Source of the DNA: Bacteroidales bacterium | GTDB lineage: Bacteria > Bacteroidota > Bacteroidia > Bacteroidales > Marinilabiliaceae | Length of the DNA stretch: 56,921 nt | Direction of reading: 5' to 3' | NCBI GenBank assembly: GCA_015061285.1 | Contig: SUWW01000015.1 | Location: forward strand, 48,275 to 105,195 | Shown: piece by piece, positions 46,364 to 54,490 of the stretch | Numbering within the stretch: the first letter of the stretch is position 1 | How the letters are laid out: each line of letters starts with the position of its first letter | Made by a program: the position numbers and the translations under genes | Notes under the pieces: model-generated | Told to the model about the DNA's origin: nothing | The model's database searches: none | The model's input: the letters and a program-made list of their open reading frames with translations, nothing else

Positions 46364-47146
46364 ATGCAAGTAAAGGCAAAAAAGCAACTTGGTCAGCACT
46401 TTTTGACCGATTTGAGCATTGCACAACGTATTGTAGGTGCAATGGACAATCTTACATGTCGAGATGTGGTTGAAATTGGTCCTGGTATGGGTGTACTTAC
46501 GCAGTATTTATTGCCTCGAACAGACATCGATTTGCAACTTATCGAGATAGATCATGAGTCGGTTGAATATCTCCAGCAAGAATTACATGTTGACCCTAAA
46601 ATCATTGTAGAAGGCGATTTTTTGCGTATCAACCTTGCTGAGTTGTGTGGAGGTCGACCCTTTACTGTGATAGGGAATTTCCCATATAATATTTCGAGTC
46701 AAATCTTTTTCCATATTCTTGATTATAAGGATCTTGTGCCTTGTGTGGTATGTATGCTGCAACGTGAAGTGGCACAGCGACTTGCATCGCCTCCTGGAAA
46801 TAAAGATTATGGCATATTGAGCGTATTTCTTCAAGCCTATTACGACATAGAGTATTTATTCACGGTAAATGAGGGCGTGTTCAGTCCGCCACCCAAGGTG
46901 AAGAGTGGTGTGATACGTTTGCGTCGCAATGGTGTGCAACATCTCGACTGCGACGAAAAACTCTTCCGTCAAATAGTCAAAGCTACCTTCAACCAACGCC
47001 GCAAGACCATACGTAATAGCATTCGCGCTGTGGCGTTCAAACATGAAGCATTGGCAGGGCATCCGTATATGGCTTTGCGCCCAGAGCAACTCTCTGTGGC
47101 TCAGTTTGTAGAACTTACAAAACTTGTGGAAGCAAATAGAGGTTAG
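46364..47146 (+). CDS. rsmA: 16S rRNA dimethyladenosine transferase RsmA (KsgA)
   Basis: The 260-residue SAM-dependent enzyme dimethylates the two adjacent adenosines in helix 45 of 16S rRNA. It shows LGQHFLTD at the start, the SAM-binding VEIGPGMGVLT, and the catalytic NFPYNISS. A helical C-terminal domain follows (FNQRRKTIRNSI). It is 6 nt downstream of era in the same operon. Confidence 0.96.
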   Translation: MQVKAKKQLGQHFLTDLSIAQRIVGAMDNLTCRDVVEIGPGMGVLTQYLLPRTDIDLQLIEIDHESVEYLQQELHVDPKIIVEGDFLRINLAELCGGRPFTVIGNFPYNISSQIFFHILDYKDLVPCVVCMLQREVAQRLASPPGNKDYGILSVFLQAYYDIEYLFTVNEGVFSPPPKVKSGVIRLRRNGVQHLDCDEKLFRQIVKATFNQRRKTIRNSIRAVAFKHEALAGHPYMALRPEQLSVAQFVELTKLVEANRG

Positions 47147-47174
47147 TGTAGTTACGAGTTATAAATTACGAATT

Positions 47175-47507
47175 ATGAAACGAGCACTTCTCCTATTAGT
47201 AATAGCGATGTTATGTAGCGCTATGAGTAGCGACGATTGCATAACCAAAGACGGCTATTTCCGCGGCAAACGTCTATGCGGAAGGGTGAAAATAGTTGAT
47301 AGTTTCGCCGATTTCGATGTGCGTGTAGTTACTTCACTTGCCGACCTCGATGTCAAAAAGGTTACCTCTTTTGCCGACGATCCAGGCGAATGGATATTTG
47401 TGGAGAGCCTTCCAGATTTCACCATTCGTATTGTTGATCATTTGCCCGACTTCACTATTCGCTACGTAAAAAGCTTTCCTGGAGTCAATCACCCATGCGA
47501 TAATTAG
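47175..47507 (+). CDS. Small secreted 7(1) septoil-knot-like repeat protein
   Basis: The start at 47175 gives a signal peptide and a 110-residue precursor. The mature part has 6-7 copies of a short beta repeat (DSFADFDVRVV, SLADLDVKKV, SFADDPGEWIFV, SLPDFTIRIV, HLPDFTIRYV, SFPG). Two cysteines lie before the repeats and one near the end. This matches the 7(1) septoil knot (DUF6150-like) family, which has no known function. The ATG lies inside a copy of the aattacgaattatg repeat. It may be a tail gene of the era-rsmA transcript. Confidence 0.7.
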   Translation: MKRALLLLVIAMLCSAMSSDDCITKDGYFRGKRLCGRVKIVDSFADFDVRVVTSLADLDVKKVTSFADDPGEWIFVESLPDFTIRIVDHLPDFTIRYVKSFPGVNHPCDN

Positions 47508-47572
47508 AAAGGGTGTTTGCGGATTTAGAAAGTCAATCCGTAAATCTGCGTCATTTCGTTTATAGACGCATG

Positions 47573-48079
47573 CTACATTATTGTATCAAGATCCTTTATG
47601 TCTGCACCTCTGTTAATTGATTCTTTGGCAATGAAGTTTACATATTCCAAAAATTCGTCGTAATTGAGGCCAAATAGTTCTTGTAACTTCGTCTTTTGTA
47701 ATGCTTCGTTTACATCAATAACATCGTCAGCATACATCTTTCGTAATTGGCGAGAAAGAATGTTTTCCACTTCGTCATATTTTTCATATTTGAGAAAATC
47801 GCCTTCCTCTATGTGAAAGAATAACTTCAGCAACCCAATAGTTTTCATCTCTTCATCAGACAAAACGTCATCATCAAGACAAGCGTTTGCATATTGGAAA
47901 ACAACAGAAAATGCTTCTGCTTTCAATTGCTCTATGGATAAATCATGTTTAGATAAACAATCTCTAAGCGCTATGCTATTCATTTTGTTTTCAATGATAA
48001 GATGTAGCGCATCATTCATGGCTTGAGAATAAATACCTGCAGCGATTTGTTTCTCTATAAAATCTTTCAATAGTTTCAT
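47573..48079 (-). CDS. Uncharacterized helical protein, possibly TerB-like
   Basis: I do not recognise a family with confidence. The 168-residue protein is predicted all-helical. It contains an acidic block ACLDDDVLSDEEMKTI near residue 90 and ADDVIDVNEALQ near 125, somewhat like the metal-binding helices of TerB domains. It has no signal peptide or membrane segment. It begins 61 nt after the DUF4236/FtsK-gamma protein on the same strand, so the two are probably co-expressed and may work together. Confidence 0.55.
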   Translation of the reverse strand: MKLLKDFIEKQIAAGIYSQAMNDALHLIIENKMNSIALRDCLSKHDLSIEQLKAEAFSVVFQYANACLDDDVLSDEEMKTIGLLKLFFHIEEGDFLKYEKYDEVENILSRQLRKMYADDVIDVNEALQKTKLQELFGLNYDEFLEYVNFIAKESINRGADIKDLDTIM

Positions 48080-48140
48080 AGCTTTATTTCTATATCATTA
48101 GGAGTATCTATATCGTGAATAAGACATATTTCAGACAGTG

Positions 48141-50114
48141 TTACAATTTGGGTATGTTGTACCATTTTATAATATCGTTGAGTTCTGCAAGTGTATGCAC
48201 ACGTACTAGACGTGGCTTTCCTGCTTTTATTTGTGGACCAACAATGCCAACGCGTTCCATTTGATCCATAATACTGTAAGCGCGGTTGTATCCAAGTTCA
48301 AACTGACGTTGGATATTCGATGTAGAAGCAAAGTCGCCACCATTCACAATCATTTCTGCTACTTGGCAGAAAAGAGGATCGAATGTGTCAACGTTATTAT
48401 CTGTTCCTCGACTTCCTAAAACATCCTCAGGATCATATTCGTGCATATTTCCGTAAGCAATAGTGGCTTCGTCATCAATGATAGGCTTATCGTCTATTTC
48501 TATCGGACAATCTTTCATCGCTGCAAACATATTATTGTATGCCGAAACAAACGACGCTGCACCATCTCTGTTACTAACGAAAATTTTTATGTTCAAACGA
48601 GTAATTTCTATGATACCATACTCCACTATAGTAAGTTTACAATTGTCTTTGTACCGCAAGTCTTTTGAGCCATCCTTATTGACTTTTTCGTAAGTATAGC
48701 CTAATACTTTTGCATCAGACGGTGCATGTCGTATGGTTTCTGATATTGTACCAAAATGCATGGCGCATTCTTGAATAGGCAATATTGAGAACTCCATGCT
48801 ACTTTTCGCTTTGACTATAATGTGTGGGTATATGTAGTATTGATAACGCCCATAGTTTATAGTTATAGCTTGAGGGTCGACTCCATTGAATTTTGAAAAC
48901 TCAAAGCGACACTCAGTACGCTGACCATTATCATTTCTCCACATTTTTTCTGATATATTTATCAATTTGGACGCTACGGTCAACCCTGCGTAGATGATAT
49001 GTTGTGGCGCAGTGTAATTATATACATTTATCTGAGAATCTTCGCGACCTTCACTCTCCGCAATAAATCCTTCTATGAATTTTTTTCTGCATTCATTAGT
49101 AGTTCTTTCTAGTTGAGCTTTAGCTTCGGTTATTGCTTTCTCTTTTTTGACTTTAGCTTCGGCTATTAGTTCTAGTTTGCGTTGCTCTGTCCACTTTTGA
49201 GGATAAGTATCGTCTTCCTTTAGATGTTCAAAATAGTTTTCCACCTCTTCGTCAGAGTGTAGTAAAAAACGCAAACAATGCTTTTCGTAATCACGAGTAT
49301 AAAGTCCCATTGATGTCAATTTGTTTGTCAAAGCAATTGCTTGCTCTTTACTTATACTTAATTGTTTTTCAATAAGATGGGTTTGCGGTTCTGTCGGGTT
49401 GCTACGAGAAAGAATAAGAGCAACGGTTTTTAGTAGGAGATGTTCTCTTTGCCGCTTAAGTTCTGCATATTTCTGCTCTTTATTAGGGTCTTTCTTTATT
49501 CGTTTGAAGAACCTTCTTACTTCTCCATTAGTATGTAGTGTTAACGTTCCTGCTTGTGTTAAATCCGGTTGAGAAATAACGCCTAGAATGGTTAGGTCTT
49601 CAACCAATGACCTTGCTTGTTCTTCGCTTATACTTAGCTTTTCCTTTATACGCTGAATCCCATTCGAATCAATCTTTCGACGTCGAACCAAAATAAAGGC
49701 AGCTTTTTCTATATCAGACACTGCGCCAAATAATTTACGAAATGGACTGCGTAATGAAATGATTGATAGAAAAATAAAAGATAGCCCAATTGCTATACCA
49801 ATCCAATTGATAGCTACCATTCCTATGAAAAATGACGAAAATGCCAAAAACAATCCCAATACGAGGCGGGCTCCATCCCATCCTAAAAAATCAAATTCGT
49901 ACTCCTCAAAGTTGGTGGAATTGTATACAAATTCATTTGTTGATATTTTTTTTCGAGAGTATATGCCTGTTCCAGGAATGCCTGTATGCATATACGCTCC
50001 TCGAGGTCCAAATGTAAGTCCAAACCCTTTGCGTCCCACAGTGAAACTTGGACCGCTGCCGCTCATGTTAACCTTCAGAAAAGAATTAAGTTTTTTGGTC
50101 CTTTTGAAAGCCAT
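48141..50114 (-). CDS. DUF4236 membrane protein with winged-helix repeats and FtsK-gamma-like C-terminus
   Basis: The start at 50114 (MAFKRTKKL) is chosen because DUF4236 proteins begin this way. Residues 1-50 are DUF4236 (SGSGPSFTVGRKGFGLTFGP, then GIPGTGIYSRKK). Two membrane helices follow (about 76-120). Two similar winged-helix-like units come next (about 140-205, KLSISEEQARSLVEDL; about 235-300, QLSISKEQAIALTNKL), then a charged coiled coil (about 305-350) and a beta-rich region. The last 80 residues match an FtsK gamma domain (QRQFELGYNRAYSIMDQMERVGIVG). In FtsK this domain reads DNA polarity motifs and contacts XerD. No FtsK motor is present here. Function is unknown; membrane-tethered DNA binding is the simplest guess. 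Confidence 0.75.
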   Translation of the reverse strand: MAFKRTKKLNSFLKVNMSGSGPSFTVGRKGFGLTFGPRGAYMHTGIPGTGIYSRKKISTNEFVYNSTNFEEYEFDFLGWDGARLVLGLFLAFSSFFIGMVAINWIGIAIGLSFIFLSIISLRSPFRKLFGAVSDIEKAAFILVRRRKIDSNGIQRIKEKLSISEEQARSLVEDLTILGVISQPDLTQAGTLTLHTNGEVRRFFKRIKKDPNKEQKYAELKRQREHLLLKTVALILSRSNPTEPQTHLIEKQLSISKEQAIALTNKLTSMGLYTRDYEKHCLRFLLHSDEEVENYFEHLKEDDTYPQKWTEQRKLELIAEAKVKKEKAITEAKAQLERTTNECRKKFIEGFIAESEGREDSQINVYNYTAPQHIIYAGLTVASKLINISEKMWRNDNGQRTECRFEFSKFNGVDPQAITINYGRYQYYIYPHIIVKAKSSMEFSILPIQECAMHFGTISETIRHAPSDAKVLGYTYEKVNKDGSKDLRYKDNCKLTIVEYGIIEITRLNIKIFVSNRDGAASFVSAYNNMFAAMKDCPIEIDDKPIIDDEATIAYGNMHEYDPEDVLGSRGTDNNVDTFDPLFCQVAEMIVNGGDFASTSNIQRQFELGYNRAYSIMDQMERVGIVGPQIKAGKPRLVRVHTLAELNDIIKWYNIPKL

Positions 50115-50193
50115 AGTGCGATATGTTTTTCGTCCGCAAAACACCCCGAATCGGACTCTTGTTTTCTGATTTGTTACTTGGTTAACCACAAAC
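50115..50193. other. Upstream region of the DUF4236 gene
   Basis: The sequence between the DUF4236 start and the candidate ncRNA terminator shows no gene. It must hold the promoter of the DUF4236 gene unless that gene is read through from the ncRNA. Confidence 0.3.
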
Positions 50194-50370
50194 AAAAAAC
50201 GTGGGTATCTGAACCTTCACCCGTCCGTCGTTTGTGGCCTTAGGAAACCAATTGAAATGGACAAGCAAAGAGATACCCACGCTGCGTGTATATAGTCCGC
50301 AAAGTGTGCATAGGGGCAAGTAATGCCCAAACGCACACCCCGGAATGTATAACACACCCGTAGCATCGTC
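50194..50370 (-). ncRNA. Candidate structured non-coding RNA with 3' terminator
   Basis: Read on the minus strand, two consecutive structures are visible. The first is a long irregular hairpin, pairing about 50359-50364 with 50281-50286 and further inward. It has an inner gtgtgc/gcacac stem (near 50335 and 50304) capped by a gggc/gccc stem. The second is an 11-bp perfect stem (50271-50281 with 50200-50210) around a 60-nt loop, followed by six U (50194-50199). No start codon/reading frame explains it. A conserved Bacteroidales small RNA, perhaps 6S-like, is possible. I cannot name the family. Confidence 0.5.
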
Positions 50371-50616
50371 TTTCGCATGTTTTTGATTTCAATTTTTGAA
50401 AGTTCCTAAGTTTCAAACGACCAAAAACAAGCATCAGGCTGACGCTTTTATGTATGTAGTTGCACGCTATTTATAGCCTTGCGCGCGGTGGCTTATATTG
50501 TTACAAAGAACAGTGTAGCGAAAGTACTAAATATTACGCAGAATGCGTTTTGTCCATTCGATGGAATATGATGAAATGTAGAGAAATCGAAGTGGGTTTG
50601 TGTGTGGGGGGATTCA
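50371..50616. other. Intergenic region upstream of the candidate ncRNA
   Basis: No gene is seen. On the minus strand this would hold the ncRNA promoter and the 3' region of the RhuM-like gene. The part near 50395-50425 is A/T-rich (ttttgatttcaatttttg). Confidence 0.35.
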
Positions 50617-51504
50617 CTAAATGTTTGATAATAAATCCGCTGCAGGCATCTCCATCTTGCAGAAGGCAAACCATTTTTTGCCCAAGTCTTTTAGCGAAGC
50701 TCCGATGTGATAAATGGTGTTGTCGATGCATAGAAAACGATCGTGAGCGTTGTGAAAAATATCGACGGTGAGTGGTGGATATTGGGCGTTATGCCGGTCG
50801 ATGTCTAATTGCAATTGATGAGAGATGCTCTTTGTGAAAATTCGCACCGAAACGCCAGACGAGCGTTTGTCGAGCATTGTTAATACACTGTCGTCTACGT
50901 AATTATCAAAAAGCACAATTTGTTTCTTTGCCGAGCGGATAAGGTCGCAAGCAAACGTGTAAGCATCAAATATTTGTCCGTCGTAGAAGATTCCTTGCAA
51001 AGGTGGCAACGAGGTGCGGACGAAAAAATCGACTTGCTCTGAGAGTTTATGTATTTGCTCTGTATGTTCTTGCAATTTGTTGTCAATTCGTTGCTCCATG
51101 TATTTGAGGTGCTCATTGACGTTGTATCCGCGTAAAAGATAACCTCGCAATACATTGTTGGCCCATTGGCGGAATAATATACCTTGCTGTGACTTAACAC
51201 GATAACCAATAGAGAGTATCATGTCTAGATTGTAATACTCAATTTGCCGTTGCACTAATCTCCCATTCTCATTTTGAACTGTCGCAAATTTTGCGACAGT
51301 TGACAATCCTGCTAATTCTTCTCTTAATGCATTGTTTATGTGTTTGCCAATGGTCTTAACATCACGGCCAAAAAGAGTTGCAATTTGATTTCTATTGAGC
51401 CACACAGTCTCTTCGCTCACACGCACTTCAATGCGGATTGTATCATCGGGATTGTAGAGAATTATCTCGCTGTCGGTTGTTTGAGGTAATGTAGATTCTT
51501 TCAT
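50617..51504 (-). CDS. RhuM-like DNA-binding protein with PLD-like C-terminal domain
   Basis: The 295-residue protein has an N-terminal helix-turn-helix of the RhuM type (about 28-60, ETVWLNRNQIATLFGRDVKTIGKHI). The family block EYYNLDMILSIGYRVKSQQGILFRQWAN follows (around 88-115). After a coiled linker, residues about 180-285 resemble a phospholipase-D-like fold (IVLFDNYVDDSVLTML, HDRFLCIDNTIYHIGASLKD). The usual HxK motif is replaced by HDRF. RhuM proteins are poorly understood and often lie in genomic islands; the C-terminal part is seen in some phage-defence or toxin-like proteins. Here it sits alone between rpoD and a candidate ncRNA. Function is unknown; nuclease activity would be a guess. 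Confidence 0.7.
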   Translation of the reverse strand: MKESTLPQTTDSEIILYNPDDTIRIEVRVSEETVWLNRNQIATLFGRDVKTIGKHINNALREELAGLSTVAKFATVQNENGRLVQRQIEYYNLDMILSIGYRVKSQQGILFRQWANNVLRGYLLRGYNVNEHLKYMEQRIDNKLQEHTEQIHKLSEQVDFFVRTSLPPLQGIFYDGQIFDAYTFACDLIRSAKKQIVLFDNYVDDSVLTMLDKRSSGVSVRIFTKSISHQLQLDIDRHNAQYPPLTVDIFHNAHDRFLCIDNTIYHIGASLKDLGKKWFAFCKMEMPAADLLSNI

Positions 51505-51591
51505 TGGTATATAGTGCTGTTACATAGAGTAATGTGGCGAAAATACTAATTTCTGTGCTTTTCGTGGCTAATCGTCAAACTATCAATTCAA

Positions 51592-51630
51592 AATAAAAAA
51601 CGCCGCCATGATATGTGCATCAAGGCGGCG
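51592..51630 (-). terminator. Terminator of rpoD
   Basis: On the minus strand a perfect 7-bp G/C stem (51624-51630 ggcggcg with 51601-51607 cgccgcc) is followed by a U-rich run (51592-51600). It lies 23 nt after the rpoD stop. Confidence 0.85.
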
Positions 51631-51652
51631 AGTAATGATACTTTCGGAATAA

Positions 51653-52513
51653 TTATCCGAGATATGTCTTAAGTAGTTTGCTGCGTGAAGTGTGGCGCAA
51701 ACGGCGAATAGCCTTCTCTTTGATCTGACGCACACGTTCGCGAGTGAGGCCGAAGCGTTCGCCAATCTCTTCAAGAGTCATCTCCTGACAGCCAATGCCA
51801 AAGAAAAGTTTCACTATGTCGCTTTCGCGCTCGGTGAGTGTGCTGAGAGCACGGTCGATTTCGCGAGCCAGCGATTCGCTGATAAGCGCGCGATCGGCGT
51901 TAGGCGAGTCGTTGTTCACAAGCACATCAAGGAGGTTGTTGTCTTCGCCTTCAACGAAAGGTGCATCAACCGAGATGTGACGACCAGAAACACGTAGCGT
52001 GTCGGTAACTTTCTCTGTAGGAATTTCCAACTGGTCGGCAAGTTCTTCGGCACTTGGACGACGTTCGTGTTCCTGCTCAAATTTCGAGTAAGCTTTGTTG
52101 ATTTTGTTTAGTGAACCAACCTGATTTAGTGGCAAGCGAACGATACGCGACTGCTCGGCAAGAGCTTGCAAGATAGATTGACGAATCCACCACACAGCAT
52201 ACGAGATAAATTTGAATCCTCGGGTCTCGTCAAACTTCTCAGCTGCTTTTATCAATCCTAAGTTACCCTCATTGATGAGGTCGGGGAGACTTAATCCTTG
52301 ATTCTGATACTGCTTGGCTACCGATACCACAAAACGCAAGTTTGCTCTTGTCAATTTTTCAAGCGCTGCTTGGTCTCCTTTTTTGATTCTTTGAGCTAAT
52401 TCTACTTCTTCTTCTACAGTAATTAGTTCTTCACGACCAATCTCTTGAAGGTATTTGTCGAGGGAAGCACTCTCACGATTCGTGATTGATTTAATAATCT
52501 TTAGTTGTCTCAT
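51653..52513 (-). CDS. rpoD: Primary RNA polymerase sigma factor RpoD (sigma-ABfr type)
   Basis: The start at 52513 (MRQLKI) yields 286 residues, the usual size of the Bacteroidota housekeeping sigma factor, which lacks region 1.1. Visible parts are region 1.2 ([16 protein letters not shown]), region 2 ([30 protein letters not shown] and [17 protein letters not shown]), region 3, and region 4 ([28 protein letters not shown]). This factor recognises the TAnnTTTG/TTTG promoters of the phylum. An upstream ATG adds eight residues and is less likely. Confidence 0.96.
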   Translation of the reverse strand: MRQLKIIKSITNRESASLDKYLQEIGREELITVEEEVELAQRIKKGDQAALEKLTRANLRFVVSVAKQYQNQGLSLPDLINEGNLGLIKAAEKFDETRGFKFISYAVWWIRQSILQALAEQSRIVRLPLNQVGSLNKINKAYSKFEQEHERRPSAEELADQLEIPTEKVTDTLRVSGRHISVDAPFVEGEDNNLLDVLVNNDSPNADRALISESLAREIDRALSTLTERESDIVKLFFGIGCQEMTLEEIGERFGLTRERVRQIKEKAIRRLRHTSRSKLLKTYLG

Positions 52514-52673
52514 ATCTATGTATGAATAATCGCGCAAAAGTACTGCTTTATAAAATAATTTTCGAGAGAATTTTTCACAATATATGAAAAAAAATATTTA
52601 CGCCTGTAATTATCTTTTTTCGTTCCCCGTTTTCCAATGTTCATCGCAGGCTGTGCCTACGGTGTGGCTAAAA
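52514..52673. other. rpoD upstream region
   Basis: This A/T-rich stretch must contain the rpoD promoter on the minus strand. No gene is seen. Confidence 0.4.
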
Positions 52674-52833
52674 GCAAGGCTCCTGCCTTGCACGTTCGCT
52701 ATATCGTTTCGTTGCGCTTTCATTTTTACTGCGTTGGATTTATGTAAGGCTGGAGCCTTGCTATTATATCCGTCGTAGTCTGCAGACTACGACGATCTAA
52801 GGGTCTGCCAAGCGGCAGGGGCCGACAAGCCCC
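52674..52833. repeat. Cluster of four hairpins including a 24-bp perfect palindrome
   Basis: In 160 bp there are four inverted repeats: 52674-52691 (7-bp stem, 4-nt loop), 52746-52759 (aaggc/gcctt), 52771-52794 (perfect 24-bp palindrome centred on ctgcag) and 52805-52833 (ctgcc/ggcag followed by ggggc/gcccc). The first two share the aaggct/gccttg core. No gene is present. The cluster marks the boundary between the rpoD region and the differently composed genes that follow. Confidence 0.8.
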
Positions 52834-52932
52834 TGAGAGCGTTCTTCATTTGGATTACAAACATAGTTACTTTGAATCGCTTTCGTCCATCTCCTTCAAA
52901 CCTTCCAGACACGGAAAAAGAAAACGCAGCCC

Positions 52933-53814
52933 CTATTTTTTGTTCAGGCGGATTTCTTCGTGATAGAAATAGTTGACGATGACTGGTTTTCCGGGCTTGC
53001 TTCGGCCGTAGGGAAGATCGTTTCTCAGATACGGGAAATCATTCTCAGAACAGATTTGCTTCACCTGAGCCTCCAGGGCCTGCCAATAGTCGCGCTTCCC
53101 TTTGTTATAGATTTCTTCGTATAGCGGAACAAGCTGCGGGTATTTGTCGGCGATGTACCGCATGATATCGCCCTTGAACTGGCCACGGAGATTGAGGTTT
53201 TCCAACCAGATGAGGTCGGCCTGGTCCTTTGCCCGATCGATAATGGCCGGAACATCCGTGATGCCGGGGAAGATAGGGGAGACGAAGCACACCGTGCGGA
53301 TGCCCTCGTCATGGAAGGTCTTCATGGCAGACAGGCGCCGTTCAATGCTGGGGGCATCGTCCATGTCGTCCTTGAAAACCTCGTCCAGGGTGTTGACCGA
53401 CCAGGATACCGTCACTTTTGGGAAAGTCTTCAGCAGGTCGATGTCCCGCAGGACCAGGTCCGACTTGGTGGTGACCATGATCTCTGCCGATGTCCCCCTG
53501 AGTTGTTCCAGCAGCATCCGGGTGCGCCTGTACGTAGCCTCGTGCTCGTTGTAGCCGTCGGTGACGGAGCCGATGACGATGCGCTGCCCGTCGTATTTGT
53601 GCGGATCGGTGATGCGCGGCCAGTTTTTTACATCCAGGAACGTGCCCCACTTTTCCGTATGACCGGTAAAACGCTTCATGAAAGAGGCGTAACAGTATCG
53701 GCAAGCATGCGGACAACCCACATAAGGATTGACGGAGTATCCTCCCACGGGCAGGGAGGATTTGGTCATGACGGTCTTGACGTCCTTGTAGGCCAGCGTA
53801 GTGACGGTCGCCAT
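52933..53814 (-). CDS. SPL-family-like radical SAM protein
   Basis: The 293-residue protein has the CX3CX2C radical SAM cluster motif at C34, C38 and C41 (GCPHACRYC). The GSVTDGYNEHEATYRRTR block is typical of the spore-photoproduct-lyase-like group. These proteins use SAM and a 4Fe-4S cluster; many members are of unknown function, and true DNA photoproduct lyase activity should not be assumed. Its codons are clearly richer in G/C than those of neighbouring genes, pointing to recent acquisition. It follows the cupin gene by only 2 nt on the minus strand. Confidence 0.85.
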   Translation of the reverse strand: MATVTTLAYKDVKTVMTKSSLPVGGYSVNPYVGCPHACRYCYASFMKRFTGHTEKWGTFLDVKNWPRITDPHKYDGQRIVIGSVTDGYNEHEATYRRTRMLLEQLRGTSAEIMVTTKSDLVLRDIDLLKTFPKVTVSWSVNTLDEVFKDDMDDAPSIERRLSAMKTFHDEGIRTVCFVSPIFPGITDVPAIIDRAKDQADLIWLENLNLRGQFKGDIMRYIADKYPQLVPLYEEIYNKGKRDYWQALEAQVKQICSENDFPYLRNDLPYGRSKPGKPVIVNYFYHEEIRLNKK

Positions 53815-53816
53815 GA

Positions 53817-54272
53817 TTACCAGTTAAGAGGTTCCTGGAGGATATTCCCGTCCGTCATGGGACTGTCGGCTTCTCCAAAGGCATTGGCCTTGTACTGGAT
53901 GCAGAGCATAGTCAGGTTCTCGCTGCCAGTATTCTTCAGCGCACGCTTGCCATCAGGAGAAACGCGGATAATAGTGCCTTCGCTGACGGGGAAAATCTCA
54001 CCATCCACCTGATACTGGCCTTCACCCTTCAGGATAATGTAAAGTTCCTCGTGAGTCTTGTGGGTGTGCAGGAAACCGCTGTCCTGACCAGGAACGAGCG
54101 TCTGGAACGAGAACTCGCTACCCGTAGCACCTACGGCCTGACCTGCGAATACCTTACCTTGAATGGTTACGTTGGGGCCCATCGGAAGCACGTGCTCGAT
54201 AATCTCACTCATCTTACCTACGCTTACTGCGCTGTAGTTCTTACCACTCTTAATTGTCTCAATCTGTTTCAT
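53817..54272 (-). CDS. Single-domain cupin protein
   Basis: The 151-residue protein has one cupin barrel with metal-binding residues in FLHTHKTHEELY (H69, H71, E75/E76) and a second motif with GTIIRVSPDGKRALKN. Cupins of this size act as dioxygenases, isomerases or quercetinase-like proteins; the substrate is unknown. It is divergent from an HxlR regulator gene. The shared upstream region contains a 10-bp inverted repeat, so the cupin is a likely target of that regulator, together with the radical SAM gene 2 nt downstream. Confidence 0.85.
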   Translation of the reverse strand: MKQIETIKSGKNYSAVSVGKMSEIIEHVLPMGPNVTIQGKVFAGQAVGATGSEFSFQTLVPGQDSGFLHTHKTHEELYIILKGEGQYQVDGEIFPVSEGTIIRVSPDGKRALKNTGSENLTMLCIQYKANAFGEADSPMTDGNILQEPLNW

Positions 54273-54351
54273 TGTTCTTATTCGTTTTAGATGTTATTTA
54301 CTTGATTTCGAGTGCAGAGGTATGGCAAGTTTTCCAATCCCACAAGAAGGC

Positions 54352-54380
54352 ACTTTTTGGTGCCATAGTTACCAAAAAGT
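54352..54380. promoter_or_regulatory. Candidate HxlR operator: 10-bp inverted repeat
   Basis: actttttggt (54352-54361) and accaaaaagt (54371-54380) are perfect inverted copies with a 9-bp spacer, between the cupin and HxlR genes. Partly matching ccaatccc and gaattggga stretches flank them. A second, smaller inverted repeat (agtaac/gttact) lies at about 54460-54476. HxlR dimers bind such sites. This is inferred from position and symmetry. Confidence 0.5.
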
Positions 54381-54490
54381 AGGAATTGGGATGTTATCGG
54401 ACTTCCGCGGAAGTGACGTTAACTTAGATTAACCAAGTGTAATTTAGTAATTCAGTAACTATTGGTTACTTTGCACTAAATTCAATAGTT

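Noticed and set aside
52933-53814. DNA spore photoproduct lyase
   Set aside because: The CX3CX2C motif is present but these organisms do not form spores; only a family-level radical SAM call is supported.
53311-54012. 233-codon plus-strand frame
   Set aside because: Opposite the radical SAM and cupin genes. The long open frame follows from the G/C-rich codons of those genes.
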